DNA of 41,257 nt from positions 1 to 41,257 of the forward strand of contig CACFKJ010000006.1 in assembly GCA_902566805.1 (NCBI GenBank), written 5' to 3'. The translations under genes and the position numbers were made by a program. This DNA is from an uncultured Pelagibacteraceae bacterium (GTDB taxonomy: Bacteria > Pseudomonadota > Alphaproteobacteria > Pelagibacterales > Pelagibacteraceae). Of this stretch, positions 1 to 8,557 are shown piece by piece; the stretch's first letter is position 1; each line of letters begins with the position of its first letter. A model generated the notes under the pieces. The model saw only the letters and a program-made list of their open reading frames with translations, was not told where the DNA came from and did not search any database.

Positions 1-1
1 G

Positions 2-757
2 AGTAAAAGACATGCAACTTTTATGATAATGGGTGATACTTGTACTAGAGCATGTGCTTTTTGTGATGTTAAAACTGGAAAACCAAAAAGCTTAGACCCA
101 TTAGAGCCATTCAAAATATCTAATGCAGTAAAAAAATTAAATTTAAAACATGTGGTAATAACATCTGTTGATAGAGATGATTTAAAAGATGGTGGATCAA
201 ATCATTTCAAAGAAGTTATTATTGAAACTAGAAATAAAAATCCTAAAACTTCAATTGAAGTATTGACACCAGATTTTTTAAGAAAGGGTGATGCTTACAA
301 AAAAGTTTTAGAGGCAGACCCAGATGTTTTTAATCACAATATAGAAACAGTTCCAAGCCTTTATAGAAAAGTTAGACCTGGTGCAAAGTATTTTGAATCA
401 TTAGAACTTTTGAAAAATGCAAAAAAAAATAATAAAAAAGTTTTTACTAAATCAGGTCTTATGGTTGGTCTTGGGGAAATAAAAGATGAAATAATCCAAG
501 TAATGGATGATCTTAGATCTGCTGAGGTAGATTTTCTAACAATTGGTCAATATTTACAACCATCTCCTAAACATCATCCTTTAGATAGATATTATAGACC
601 AGATGAATTTGAAGATTTAAAAAGAATAGCAACATCCAAAGGTTTTTTGTTAATTTCTTCTTCACCTCTTACAAGATCTTCTTATCATGCCGACGAGGAT
701 TTTGCTAAACTTCAAAAAAAAAGAATAGATCAAGCTAATGCCCAAAGCATCTGTTAA
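2..757 (+). CDS. lipA: Lipoyl synthase (3' part, 5' end outside window)
   Basis: Radical-SAM enzyme that inserts two sulfurs into protein-bound octanoyl groups to make the lipoyl cofactor of the 2-oxoacid dehydrogenases and the glycine cleavage system. The frame is already open at the first base, with residues [23 protein letters not shown] matching the conserved LipA block in parts; the radical-SAM CxxxCxxC motif is visible as CTRACAFC. About 250 residues are present against roughly 310-320 in the family, so some 60 N-terminal residues, including the auxiliary-cluster cysteines, lie upstream. The internal ATG at 23 is not the true start. The C-terminal [11 protein letters not shown] segment is typical of LipA. 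The stop overlaps the next gene by 20 bases, implying translational coupling. Confidence 0.95.
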   Translation, partial: SKRHATFMIMGDTCTRACAFCDVKTGKPKSLDPLEPFKISNAVKKLNLKHVVITSVDRDDLKDGGSNHFKEVIIETRNKNPKTSIEVLTPDFLRKGDAYKKVLEADPDVFNHNIETVPSLYRKVRPGAKYFESLELLKNAKKNNKKVFTKSGLMVGLGEIKDEIIQVMDDLRSAEVDFLTIGQYLQPSPKHHPLDRYYRPDEFEDLKRIATSKGFLLISSSPLTRSSYHADEDFAKLQKKRIDQANAQSIC

Positions 758-1184
758 AAGATCTATTGGATGCAAGAAGGAGCAACTAATAGATTTAGTT
801 CTTGATATTGAAAAATATCCAACATTTGTACCATTTTGTTTAGAATCTAAAGTTTATGAAAGAAATAAAAAAGATAATTTAATTATTATTGTTGCTGATC
901 TCACGATTGGCAAAGGACCATTTAAAGATACTTATAAAAGTGATGTAAAATATAATATAGAACAAGATACAATATATGTAACAAATATAGATGGACCATT
1001 AAAATATTTGGAAAATAATTGGAAGTTCCATGAAATCAACAATATTACTGAAGTAACTTTTGAAGTTGATTTTGAATTAAAAAATCATTTTTTGAATATT
1101 GTAATGACTAAGTCTTTTAAATTTGGCCTAGATAAAATTGCTGATGCGTTTCAAAAAAGAGCTGAAGAATTATATCATCTTTGA
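738..1184 (+). CDS. START/SRPBCC protein of the COQ10 / RatA family
   Basis: A 148-aa protein of the polyketide-cyclase/START superfamily. Homologues bind ubiquinone-type lipids (mitochondrial Coq10) or are annotated as RatA. The pattern near residues 16-40 ([18 protein letters not shown], followed by SKV) is the usual family signature, and the alternating hydrophobic strands with a C-terminal amphipathic helix ([18 protein letters not shown]) fit a helix-grip fold. Placement directly after lipA, with a 20-base overlap, is a common alphaproteobacterial arrangement and favours a respiratory-chain (COQ10-like) role over a toxin. The 3' end overlaps the convergent prpC gene by 10 bases. Confidence 0.8.
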   Translation: MPKASVKRSIGCKKEQLIDLVLDIEKYPTFVPFCLESKVYERNKKDNLIIIVADLTIGKGPFKDTYKSDVKYNIEQDTIYVTNIDGPLKYLENNWKFHEINNITEVTFEVDFELKNHFLNIVMTKSFKFGLDKIADAFQKRAEELYHL

Positions 1185-2299
1185 TTTAAAAGCATCACCT
1201 TTCTATGTTTTGGTCCACTATATTTTGAAAGTGGTCTAATTAATTTATTTGCTGCATGCTGTTCCATTATATGTGCTGACCAACCAGTTATTCTAGAAAT
1301 AACAAATATAGGAGTAAAAAAATCTGTATCGAATCCCATTAAATGATAAGTCGGACCAGTAGGATAATCGACGTTAGGATGAATATTTTTTCTTTCAATC
1401 ATTACATTCTTAACAATGTCATAGATTTTAATAAACTTTCTATCATTCTTAATTTTAGAAACTTTTTTAAAATATTTTTCCATAGTGGGAACTCTCGAGT
1501 CACCTTTTTTATAAACTCTATGACCAAATCCCATGACTACATCTTTATTATCCAATGCTTTGTTAATCCATTTAAATGCTTTTTCTGGTTTTTTTATTTT
1601 ATTCATCATATGCATAACTTCTTCATTAGCCCCTCCATGCAATGGACCTTTTAAACTGGCAATAGCACCTGTAATTGCACCATGAATATCAGATAAACTA
1701 CTCGTTATTGTTCTTGCTGTAAAAGTCGAGACGTTAAAACTATGTTCAGCGTAAAGTATAAGAGATACATCAAATGCTTTTACAATTTCTTTACTTGGTA
1801 CTTTACCAAAACACATATAAAAAAAGTTCTCAGAGAAAGATAGTTTTTTCTTAGGTTGAATTATTTTTTTCCCTTTTCTAGACCTGAAGAATGCAGCTAA
1901 AGCTATAGGTGTTTTAGAAAATATTCTTATAGCCTTTCTCATGTTTGCCTTATGTGAATTATCTTTAGTTTCCTTATCTTCTAATGCCATTAAGCTTACC
2001 GCTGTTCTTACTACATCCATAGGATGAGCTTTTTTAGGCATTTTTCTGATATCACTTAAAATCTCTTTAGATAATTTTCTGTCAGATCTTTCTTCTTTAA
2101 TAAAACTTGTTAATTGTTTTTTGTTAGGAAGTTCACCATGAAGAACTAAGTAAGCAACTTCTTCAAAACTACATTTATCACATAGGTCTTGAACTGCATA
2201 ACCTCTATAAGTTAAAGAATTAATTTCAGGCATTACTTGAGAGACCGTTGTCTCATCAACCACAATACCCAAAAGTCCTTTTTTTATTTCATCACTCAT
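1175..2299 (-). CDS. prpC: 2-methylcitrate synthase (citrate synthase family)
   Basis: A 374-aa short-type citrate synthase homologue that condenses propionyl-CoA with oxaloacetate in the methylcitrate cycle. Family hallmarks are visible: LTYRGYAVQDLC near residue 29, LHGGANEEVMHMM around residue 220 (active-site histidine region), MGFGHRVYKKGDSRVPTM around 258-275 (second active-site His and Arg) and the DFFTPIFVISRITGW segment near the end. Assignment as PrpC rather than housekeeping GltA rests mainly on the operon: the start codon overlaps the prpB stop in a TAATG arrangement and prpD follows upstream. Substrate specificity cannot be read from sequence alone. The gene ends by overlapping the convergent COQ10-like gene. 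Confidence 0.88.
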   Translation of the reverse strand: MSDEIKKGLLGIVVDETTVSQVMPEINSLTYRGYAVQDLCDKCSFEEVAYLVLHGELPNKKQLTSFIKEERSDRKLSKEILSDIRKMPKKAHPMDVVRTAVSLMALEDKETKDNSHKANMRKAIRIFSKTPIALAAFFRSRKGKKIIQPKKKLSFSENFFYMCFGKVPSKEIVKAFDVSLILYAEHSFNVSTFTARTITSSLSDIHGAITGAIASLKGPLHGGANEEVMHMMNKIKKPEKAFKWINKALDNKDVVMGFGHRVYKKGDSRVPTMEKYFKKVSKIKNDRKFIKIYDIVKNVMIERKNIHPNVDYPTGPTYHLMGFDTDFFTPIFVISRITGWSAHIMEQHAANKLIRPLSKYSGPKHRKVMLLNQR

Positions 2300-3195
2300 T
2301 AACTATGACCATCAGTATCAAAATTATAAATTTTTTCGTCTAAAGCGTTGTATTTTTCATATTCCACTAAATCATACAATCTTTTTCTAGTTTGCATTTT
2401 ATCAATAATATTATTTTGGTGTCCATCGGCAAAAATAGCACGCAAACCGTCCTCAACGTTTTTTAAAGCTAATCTTTGTGTTGTTACTGGATATATTACT
2501 ATGTTAAAGCCTATATTTTCTAACTCTTTATAGTTTAAAAGTTTTGATTTTCCAAATTCAGTCATATTAGCTAGTAAGTAACAATTAAGAGATTTTCTTA
2601 CTTTTTCAAACTCTCTTTCATCTTTAAGAGCCTCAGGAAAAATAATTTCTGCTCCAGAATCAATATATGCTTTACATCTATCAATCATCTTATCTAAACC
2701 TTCAACACTATTGGCATCAGATCTAGCAATTATTTTAAAATTAGTATCTTTTTTTGTGTTTACGCATATTTTTATTTTTTCTACCATTTTATCTTTACTG
2801 ATTAATTCTTTATTATCCAAATGCCCACATCTTTTTCTTTCTATTTGATCTTCTATATGGACCCCTGTAATTCCAAATTTTTCAAATGTTTCTATTGTTT
2901 TTTTACAGTTTTTAAATCCTGTATCTATATCAACAAGAGTTGGTAAATTTGTTATCCTGGCAATTTGTTTTGATCTATTACTTACATCTTCTAGAGTAGT
3001 TAAACCAATATCTGGATACCCTAGATCATTTGACATGACGCCACCAGATACATAAATTGCATCATAACCAATCTCTTCAATAAGTTTTGCAGTAAGTGGA
3101 TTATATGCACCAGGAATTCTTAAAATTTTATTAGATTGTAATTTAGTTACAAAATCTTTTCTTTTATCTTCGGGTTTTTTTTTTACAAAGTGCAT
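2299..3195 (-). CDS. prpB: 2-methylisocitrate lyase
   Basis: A 298-aa enzyme of the isocitrate lyase / PEP mutase superfamily that cleaves 2-methylisocitrate to pyruvate and succinate, the last step of the methylcitrate cycle. Visible motifs are IPGAYNPLTAKLIEEIGYDAIYVSGG in two parts near the N-terminus, the metal-binding VDIDTGF, HIEDQ, and the catalytic-loop KRCGH motif, whose cysteine is the general acid of ICL-type lyases. Length is normal for PrpB (about 290-300). It lies between prpD and prpC with single-base overlaps at both ends, so the three genes form one transcriptional unit read toward lower coordinates. Confidence 0.93.
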   Translation of the reverse strand: MHFVKKKPEDKRKDFVTKLQSNKILRIPGAYNPLTAKLIEEIGYDAIYVSGGVMSNDLGYPDIGLTTLEDVSNRSKQIARITNLPTLVDIDTGFKNCKKTIETFEKFGITGVHIEDQIERKRCGHLDNKELISKDKMVEKIKICVNTKKDTNFKIIARSDANSVEGLDKMIDRCKAYIDSGAEIIFPEALKDEREFEKVRKSLNCYLLANMTEFGKSKLLNYKELENIGFNIVIYPVTTQRLALKNVEDGLRAIFADGHQNNIIDKMQTRKRLYDLVEYEKYNALDEKIYNFDTDGHS

Positions 3196-4697
3196 TAAAA
3201 AATTCCCTTTTTACTATTTTTCTTTAGTTGTTTAGGTCTAACTTCTAAATTCAAATTATTTAAGTGGCCGGATTTAATTTTTTTTAAATTTTGTACAGAT
3301 TTTAAAAATCTATTTCTCTCTTTATTTGTAATAATATTATTTGTTAAAACATTGAATTTATTTATGTAATTCTCTCTTTTAAATGGTCTAGAGCCATAAG
3401 GATGAGCATCTGCTTTATCAAGTTGCTCTATAAATTTTTTACCGTTATTCATTGTAACAACCACTTTAGCCCCAAATGATTTATTTTTTGGATTAGGATC
3501 GTGATATTTTTTTGTCCACTTTTTATCTTCGTGAGTTTTAATCGAGTTCCAAATTTTTATTGTACTTTTTCTATTAGACCTTGTTTTGTTATATGATTTT
3601 ACATGATGCCAAGAAGCATCTTCTAATGCTACAGCAAAAATATACATTATTGAATGATCTAAAGTTTCTCTGCTTGCATTAGGATCCATTTTTTGAGGAT
3701 CATTAGCTCCAGTTCCAATTACATTATGTGTATGATGACTTGTATATATATCTATTTTTTTTATTTTTTTTAAGTCAGGAATTTTTTTATTAAGTTTTTT
3801 TGCTATGTCTATCAGTGCTTGAGCTTGGTATTCTGCTGAATATTCTTTTGTATATGTTTCCAATATTGCTTTTTTCTCGCTATTTTTTTTTGGAAGTGGA
3901 ACCTTATACAATGCTTTCTTGCCATCTAATATTTGTGCTATAACACTATCCTCACCCTCATATATTGGACTAGGCGAACCTTCACCTCTCATTGCACGAT
4001 CTACAGCTTCTATTGCAAGTTTACCAGCATGTGCAGGTGCAAATGCTTTCCAACTAGAAATTTCTCCCTTTCTAGATTGTCTGGTTGAAATTGTTGTATG
4101 TAATGATTGTTGTACAGCTTGATATATAGTTTCTGTTTTTAATTTTAACATAGAACCTATTCCAGCCGCTACACTTGGGCCTAAATGCGCGATATGGTCT
4201 ACTTTATGTTTGTGAAGACAAATTCCCTTAACTAAATTTACTTGAATTTCATAAGCTGTGATTATTCCTCTAAGAAGATCAATGCCACTCATCTTTTTTT
4301 GTTGAGCAACTGCTATTAATGGAGGAATGTTATCACCTGGATGACTGTAATCAGCTGCTAAAAATGTATCATGAAAATCTAATTCTCTTACAGCAGTTCC
4401 ATTAGTCCATGCCGCCCATTCACAATCGAATTTTTTATCTTTACTTACACCAAAAATATTTGCACCATTTTTTTTTGGATGTTTTAATGCCATCTCTCTC
4501 GAGGCAATTACTGCTTTTCTATTTAATGATGCTATAGCTACTGAAGAATTGTCAATTATTCTGTTTATTGCCATATCAACTGAAAATTTATTTAGCTTTG
4601 AATTATCACTAGCAACTTCTGCAATTTTCCATGCAAGTTGTTTTTTTTTAATTAATTTATTTTTTGATGGATAAACTCTTACTTTATGTAAAATCAA
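3195..4697 (-). CDS. prpD: 2-methylcitrate dehydratase (MmgE/PrpD family)
   Basis: A 500-aa MmgE/PrpD-family enzyme that dehydrates 2-methylcitrate to 2-methyl-cis-aconitate without an Fe-S cluster. Recognisable segments include WAAWTNGTAVRELDFHDTF, then the AADYSHPGDNIPP stretch around residues 105-125, KAFAPAHAGKLA around 222, and ASRETLDHSIMYIFAVALED around 340-360. Length fits PrpD (about 480-500). It is the first gene of the prpDBC operon; its stop overlaps the prpB start. An aconitase-type prpF/acnD pair is absent, consistent with the PrpD route. The start ATG is preceded by a short A/T-rich leader after the convergent end of the LysE-type gene region. Confidence 0.92.
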   Translation of the reverse strand: MILHKVRVYPSKNKLIKKKQLAWKIAEVASDNSKLNKFSVDMAINRIIDNSSVAIASLNRKAVIASREMALKHPKKNGANIFGVSKDKKFDCEWAAWTNGTAVRELDFHDTFLAADYSHPGDNIPPLIAVAQQKKMSGIDLLRGIITAYEIQVNLVKGICLHKHKVDHIAHLGPSVAAGIGSMLKLKTETIYQAVQQSLHTTISTRQSRKGEISSWKAFAPAHAGKLAIEAVDRAMRGEGSPSPIYEGEDSVIAQILDGKKALYKVPLPKKNSEKKAILETYTKEYSAEYQAQALIDIAKKLNKKIPDLKKIKKIDIYTSHHTHNVIGTGANDPQKMDPNASRETLDHSIMYIFAVALEDASWHHVKSYNKTRSNRKSTIKIWNSIKTHEDKKWTKKYHDPNPKNKSFGAKVVVTMNNGKKFIEQLDKADAHPYGSRPFKRENYINKFNVLTNNIITNKERNRFLKSVQNLKKIKSGHLNNLNLEVRPKQLKKNSKKGIF

Positions 4698-4732
4698 AAT
4701 CTCTCCTTAATTTAAATATTAGTAATATTAAA

Positions 4733-5335
4733 TTATTTTTGTATTACAATCAAAATGGCTGTAATCAAAAGTAAAAAAGCTAAAAAATACTCAATTAAAG
4801 CTTTTATTCTTTTATTCTTTACAAATTTTCTTATAGCAGATCCAAAAGCAGCCCAAGGAGATATAGATATAGGGCAAATAACAAGAGCTACGAATGCAAT
4901 AAAAAAAATTGAAATAATTAAATTTCCATCTTTTGGTAAAAAACCAGAGGCCGCCATTGTAGAGATAGTCCATGCTTTAGGATTCACTATCTGAAATAAT
5001 GCAGCTTCATAAAATTTTAAGGGTTTTGAACCATCCTCTTTAATTTTATTAAAAGATCCAATTATTTTGTATCCTAGATAAAGTAAATAAATTGCACATA
5101 AAATTTTTAAAACATTTTGAATTTCAGGAAAAATCTGAAAAATTTTACCTAGACCAAAACAAACTAATATTAATTGTGTAATATGGCCAATGGTAATTCC
5201 TGACATGTGTGGAATTGTTTTTAAAAAACCAAATTTTAACCCAGAAGCAAGTACCATAGCATTGTTAGGACCTGGAGTTACATACATAACGAAGTAAAAA
5301 CTAATTAATGCAAAAAAAATATTGAAATCAATCAT
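4733..5335 (-). CDS. LysE/RhtB family amino-acid exporter
   Basis: A 200-aa integral inner-membrane protein with about six hydrophobic helices. The N-terminal signature VTPGPNNAMVLASG is diagnostic of the LysE/RhtB family, which exports amino acids such as lysine, homoserine or threonine; the substrate cannot be told here. The NPKAWT motif in the middle (FQIVNPKAWTIS) is also family-typical. The start overlaps the end of the upstream gph gene by 8 bases, so the two are co-transcribed. Length matches the family (about 200-210). Confidence 0.9.
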   Translation of the reverse strand: MIDFNIFFALISFYFVMYVTPGPNNAMVLASGLKFGFLKTIPHMSGITIGHITQLILVCFGLGKIFQIFPEIQNVLKILCAIYLLYLGYKIIGSFNKIKEDGSKPLKFYEAALFQIVNPKAWTISTMAASGFLPKDGNLIISIFFIAFVALVICPISISPWAAFGSAIRKFVKNKRIKALIEYFLAFLLLITAILIVIQK

Positions 5336-6017
5336 TAATATAATTTTTAATTATCTTTTCTATACCAACAAAATTTCTAACTAAATGATTGTGAAAAATC
5401 TCATCAACTTTTTTTTGTGTATATCCGTCTTCTAAAAGAATAAAAGGAACATCAGCCGCCTTTGCTGCATTTGCATCTGTTTCGCTATCACCTATCATTA
5501 TACTTTTTTTAATATCACCATTTAGAATTTCAATTATACTTGTTATGTGTCTAGGGTCAGGTTTACAATAATCAAAGGTGTTGCTACCAGCAACATATTC
5601 AAAGTAATCATAAATATTAATTTTTTTTAATAAATCTATTGCTAAATGTTCAGGTTTATTAGTACAAACTGCTAAAGATATTTTTTGATTTTTACACCAA
5701 TCTAAAAAATCTTTCACTCCTTCTATTAATTCACTTTCAATTAAGATATTCTCACCATAATATTTTACAAAATCTTTGACCATTTCATCAGTAATTTTTT
5801 TATCTTTAATTTTGCTAAATTCTTTTTTTGCTTGTCCCCAAACAGATCTCCCAATTAATGACTTTGCACCTTGGCCAATCATCTTTCTAATATCGTCTGT
5901 TGATTTAGTCTCATATCCAAATTTTTTCATCACAAAATTATGTGCATTCATTAGATCTGGCGCTGTATCAACTAGAGTACCATCAAGATCGAAAAGAATT
6001 GTTAGTTTTTGACTCAT
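5328..6017 (-). CDS. gph: Phosphoglycolate phosphatase-like HAD hydrolase
   Basis: A 229-aa haloacid-dehalogenase family phosphatase. Motif I is FDLDGTLVDTAPD at residues 9-21 (nucleophile and acid Asp), motif II is in VCTNKP, and motif III/IV is in KPDPRH followed by MIGDSETDANAAK. An alpha-helical cap between motifs I and II and the PDL/VMKKFGY pattern resemble Gph, which dephosphorylates 2-phosphoglycolate formed during DNA repair; related enzymes use other small phosphates. It heads a two-gene unit with the LysE-type exporter. It is divergent from the glmU-like gene, with 72 bases between their starts. Confidence 0.82.
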   Translation of the reverse strand: MSQKLTILFDLDGTLVDTAPDLMNAHNFVMKKFGYETKSTDDIRKMIGQGAKSLIGRSVWGQAKKEFSKIKDKKITDEMVKDFVKYYGENILIESELIEGVKDFLDWCKNQKISLAVCTNKPEHLAIDLLKKINIYDYFEYVAGSNTFDYCKPDPRHITSIIEILNGDIKKSIMIGDSETDANAAKAADVPFILLEDGYTQKKVDEIFHNHLVRNFVGIEKIIKNYIND

Positions 6018-6089
6018 TTTTAAAAGTATTAATAAGAAATAATTTGTGAATTAAAGATTACATTCACATAACTATAAGTATTTTATTAA

Positions 6090-6701
6090 ATGAAACAAAT
6101 AAATTTACAAGAAAAATTAAGAAAAAAATTTTTAAAAAAAGGTGTAAAAATGATTGCACCTGAAACCGTATATTTTTCAAAAGATACTAAACTTGGTAAA
6201 AATGTCGTTATAGAACCTTATGTGGTATTTGGAAAAAAAGTTAAGATACAAAACAATGTACAAATATTATCTTTTTCTCATTTAGAAAATGTTAAAGTAG
6301 AAAATAATGTTAGTATAGGACCATTCGCTAGAGTAAGACCAGGCACAGTTTTAAAAAAAGGATCTAAAATTGGAAATTTTGTTGAAATTAAGAAAAGTAT
6401 AGTTGGAAAAAAATCTAAAATTAATCATTTATCATATATAGGAGATAGTTATTTAGGAGATGATGTTAACGTAGGTGCTGGAACAATTACATGTAATTAT
6501 GATGGAGTTAATAAAAATAAAACAAAAATTAAAAATAAAGCATTCATCGGTTCTAACTCATCACTTGTCGCTCCAGTAACAATCAACGAAGATGCTATAA
6601 TTGGAGCAGGGTCTGTTATAACAAGCAATGTATCAAAAAGGTCTCTAGCATTAACTAGATCATTTCAATCAGAAATTAAAAATTATAAAAGGAAAAAATA
6701 A
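6090..6701 (+). CDS. GlmU-type acetyltransferase domain protein (no pyrophosphorylase domain)
   Basis: A 203-aa left-handed beta-helix acyltransferase that corresponds to the C-terminal half of alphaproteobacterial GlmU, which acetylates glucosamine-1-phosphate. It starts in the middle of the normal GlmU order: after about 20 lysine-rich residues comes IAPETVYFSKDT, then hexapeptide repeats, RVRPGTVLKKGSKIGNFVE, the INHLSYIGD motif with the expected active-site His, AGTITCNYDG and AFIGSNSSLVAPVTI. The N-terminal uridylyltransferase domain (about 230 aa) is missing and no fragment of it lies upstream, where the opposite strand carries gph. The stop overlaps the glmS start (TAATG), linking it to amino-sugar and peptidoglycan/LPS precursor synthesis. 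Confidence 0.88.
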   Translation: MKQINLQEKLRKKFLKKGVKMIAPETVYFSKDTKLGKNVVIEPYVVFGKKVKIQNNVQILSFSHLENVKVENNVSIGPFARVRPGTVLKKGSKIGNFVEIKKSIVGKKSKINHLSYIGDSYLGDDVNVGAGTITCNYDGVNKNKTKIKNKAFIGSNSSLVAPVTINEDAIIGAGSVITSNVSKRSLALTRSFQSEIKNYKRKK

Positions 6702-8521
6702 TGTGTGGCATAGTCGGAATAACAAGCAATAAACAAGTCATATCTCCGATAATAAATTCTTTAAAAAAATTAGAATACAGAGGATATGACTCTGCAGGAA
6801 TTGCAACATTGAACAAAGGCGTATTAAATGAAGTTAAATGTGAAGGTAGAGTTGATTCATTAGAAAAAAATTTATTAAAATCACGTTTAGAAGGTATGGT
6901 TGGAATTGGACATGTAAGATGGGCTACTCATGGTGTACCAAGTACCATCAATGCTCATCCACATTCGTCTGAAAAAGTTTCAGTTGTTCATAATGGAATT
7001 ATTGAAAACTCTACAATATTAAAAAAATTTTTAATTAAAAAAGGGCACAAATTTAAATCTCAAACTGATACAGAAGTTATAGTTCATTTAATTACTGAAT
7101 ATCTTAAAAAAAATGATCTAAAAAAAACAATTATAAAAGTTTTGAAAAAACTTCACGGTAGTTTTGCATTAGGAATAATTTTTAAAGATTATCCAGATCT
7201 TATAATTGGTGCTAGAAGAGGATCTCCTTTAGCAGTTGGATATGGACCAAACGAAAATTATTTGGGCTCAGACTCTTATGCGTTGAAAACAATGACAAAT
7301 AAAATTTCATATTTAAATGATGGAGAATTTTGTATTTTAAAAAATAATAGTGTTGATTTTTTTGATAAAAACGGAAGCAAGGTAAATAAAAAAATACTAA
7401 AACTCTCAGAAAATAATGAGAATTATGAAAAAGGTGATTTTAAACATTTTATGGCTAAAGAAATTGAAGAACAACCAGTTACAATTAAAAATTGTATAAA
7501 CGAATATATTGATAAAATTAATAGTGATATAAATATTTTTAACTTTCCCTGGAAGATTAAAGATATTTCTTCTGTAGTATTAATTGGGTGTGGCACAGCT
7601 TACCATTCATGCTTAATGGCAAAATATTGGTTTGAGCAATTAACTTCCTTAGATGTGTCAGTGGATATAGCTTCGGAATTTAGATACAGAAAAAATAGAT
7701 TTAAAAAAGACGCATTATATGTGTTCGTTTCTCAATCTGGAGAAACTGCTGATACATATGCTTCATTAGATCTTTGTAATAAAAATAAAATGAAAACATG
7801 CAGTATAGTTAATGTTGTAGAAAGTTCTATTGCAAGAGATTCTAAATTTGTTTTACCAATTCATTGTGGACCTGAAATTGGCGTTGCTTCAACGAAAGCA
7901 TTTTTAGGTCAAATGTTAGTTTTATATATTTTATCATTAAAAATTTCCTTTATGAGAAAAGATATCAATAAATCTACATATATTAAAAAGATTAAAACTC
8001 TTTGTTCATTATCAGATTTAATCAACAAAACTCTGGAAACAGATGGTAAAATACAGTCTGTTTGTAATTCTTTTGTTGAAGTAAAAGGATCAATGTTCTT
8101 AGGTAGAGGGTATTCATATCCTATTGCTTTAGAAGGTGCATTAAAATTAAAGGAACTATCGTATGTTCATGCTGAAGGATATCCAGCTGGAGAAATGAAA
8201 CATGGTCCACTGGCTTTAATAGAAGAGGGTATGCCTGTTGTTGTATTGGCGCCTAGAGATGAATATTACACAAAAACAATTTCTAATATGCAAGAGGTTA
8301 TAGCTAGAGGTGCTAAAGTTTTGCTAATTACAAATAAAAGTAAAGATGAAATATATTCCGAAAACATTTGGGAAAGTATAGAAGTTGAAAATACGTCAGA
8401 CGAACTTTTACCTTTTTTGATTACAATACCTTTACAGAAATTAGCCTACTATTCAGCTCTTAAAAAAGGATATGACATTGATAAGCCTAGAAATTTAGCT
8501 AAATCAGTCACAGTTGAATAA
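6701..8521 (+). CDS. glmS: Glutamine--fructose-6-phosphate aminotransferase (isomerizing)
   Basis: A 606-aa enzyme making glucosamine-6-phosphate from fructose-6-phosphate and glutamine, the entry to UDP-GlcNAc synthesis. The nucleophile Cys2 is exposed in MCGIVGITS; the N-terminal Ntn-glutaminase domain includes RWATHG and HPH; two SIS isomerase domains follow (FVSQSGETADTYA; GRGYSYPIALEGALKLKE; EGYPAGEMKHGPLALIEE), and the C-terminus KPRNLAKSVTVE is the standard GlmS tail. Length is full. It is translationally coupled to the truncated GlmU-like gene. No glmS-ribozyme leader is possible because the upstream base is already coding. Confidence 0.97.
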   Translation: MCGIVGITSNKQVISPIINSLKKLEYRGYDSAGIATLNKGVLNEVKCEGRVDSLEKNLLKSRLEGMVGIGHVRWATHGVPSTINAHPHSSEKVSVVHNGIIENSTILKKFLIKKGHKFKSQTDTEVIVHLITEYLKKNDLKKTIIKVLKKLHGSFALGIIFKDYPDLIIGARRGSPLAVGYGPNENYLGSDSYALKTMTNKISYLNDGEFCILKNNSVDFFDKNGSKVNKKILKLSENNENYEKGDFKHFMAKEIEEQPVTIKNCINEYIDKINSDINIFNFPWKIKDISSVVLIGCGTAYHSCLMAKYWFEQLTSLDVSVDIASEFRYRKNRFKKDALYVFVSQSGETADTYASLDLCNKNKMKTCSIVNVVESSIARDSKFVLPIHCGPEIGVASTKAFLGQMLVLYILSLKISFMRKDINKSTYIKKIKTLCSLSDLINKTLETDGKIQSVCNSFVEVKGSMFLGRGYSYPIALEGALKLKELSYVHAEGYPAGEMKHGPLALIEEGMPVVVLAPRDEYYTKTISNMQEVIARGAKVLLITNKSKDEIYSENIWESIEVENTSDELLPFLITIPLQKLAYYSALKKGYDIDKPRNLAKSVTVE

Positions 8522-8557
8522 TTTTTAAACCCTGATAAAACACTCTAAAGTTGAATT

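Noticed and set aside
1175..2299. Housekeeping citrate synthase GltA
   Set aside because: Position in a prpD-prpB operon and the short length favour methylcitrate synthase, although dual activity cannot be excluded.
6650..6701. glmS ribozyme or riboswitch
   Set aside because: There is no untranslated leader: the glmS start overlaps the preceding stop, and glmS ribozymes are known mainly from Gram-positive bacteria.
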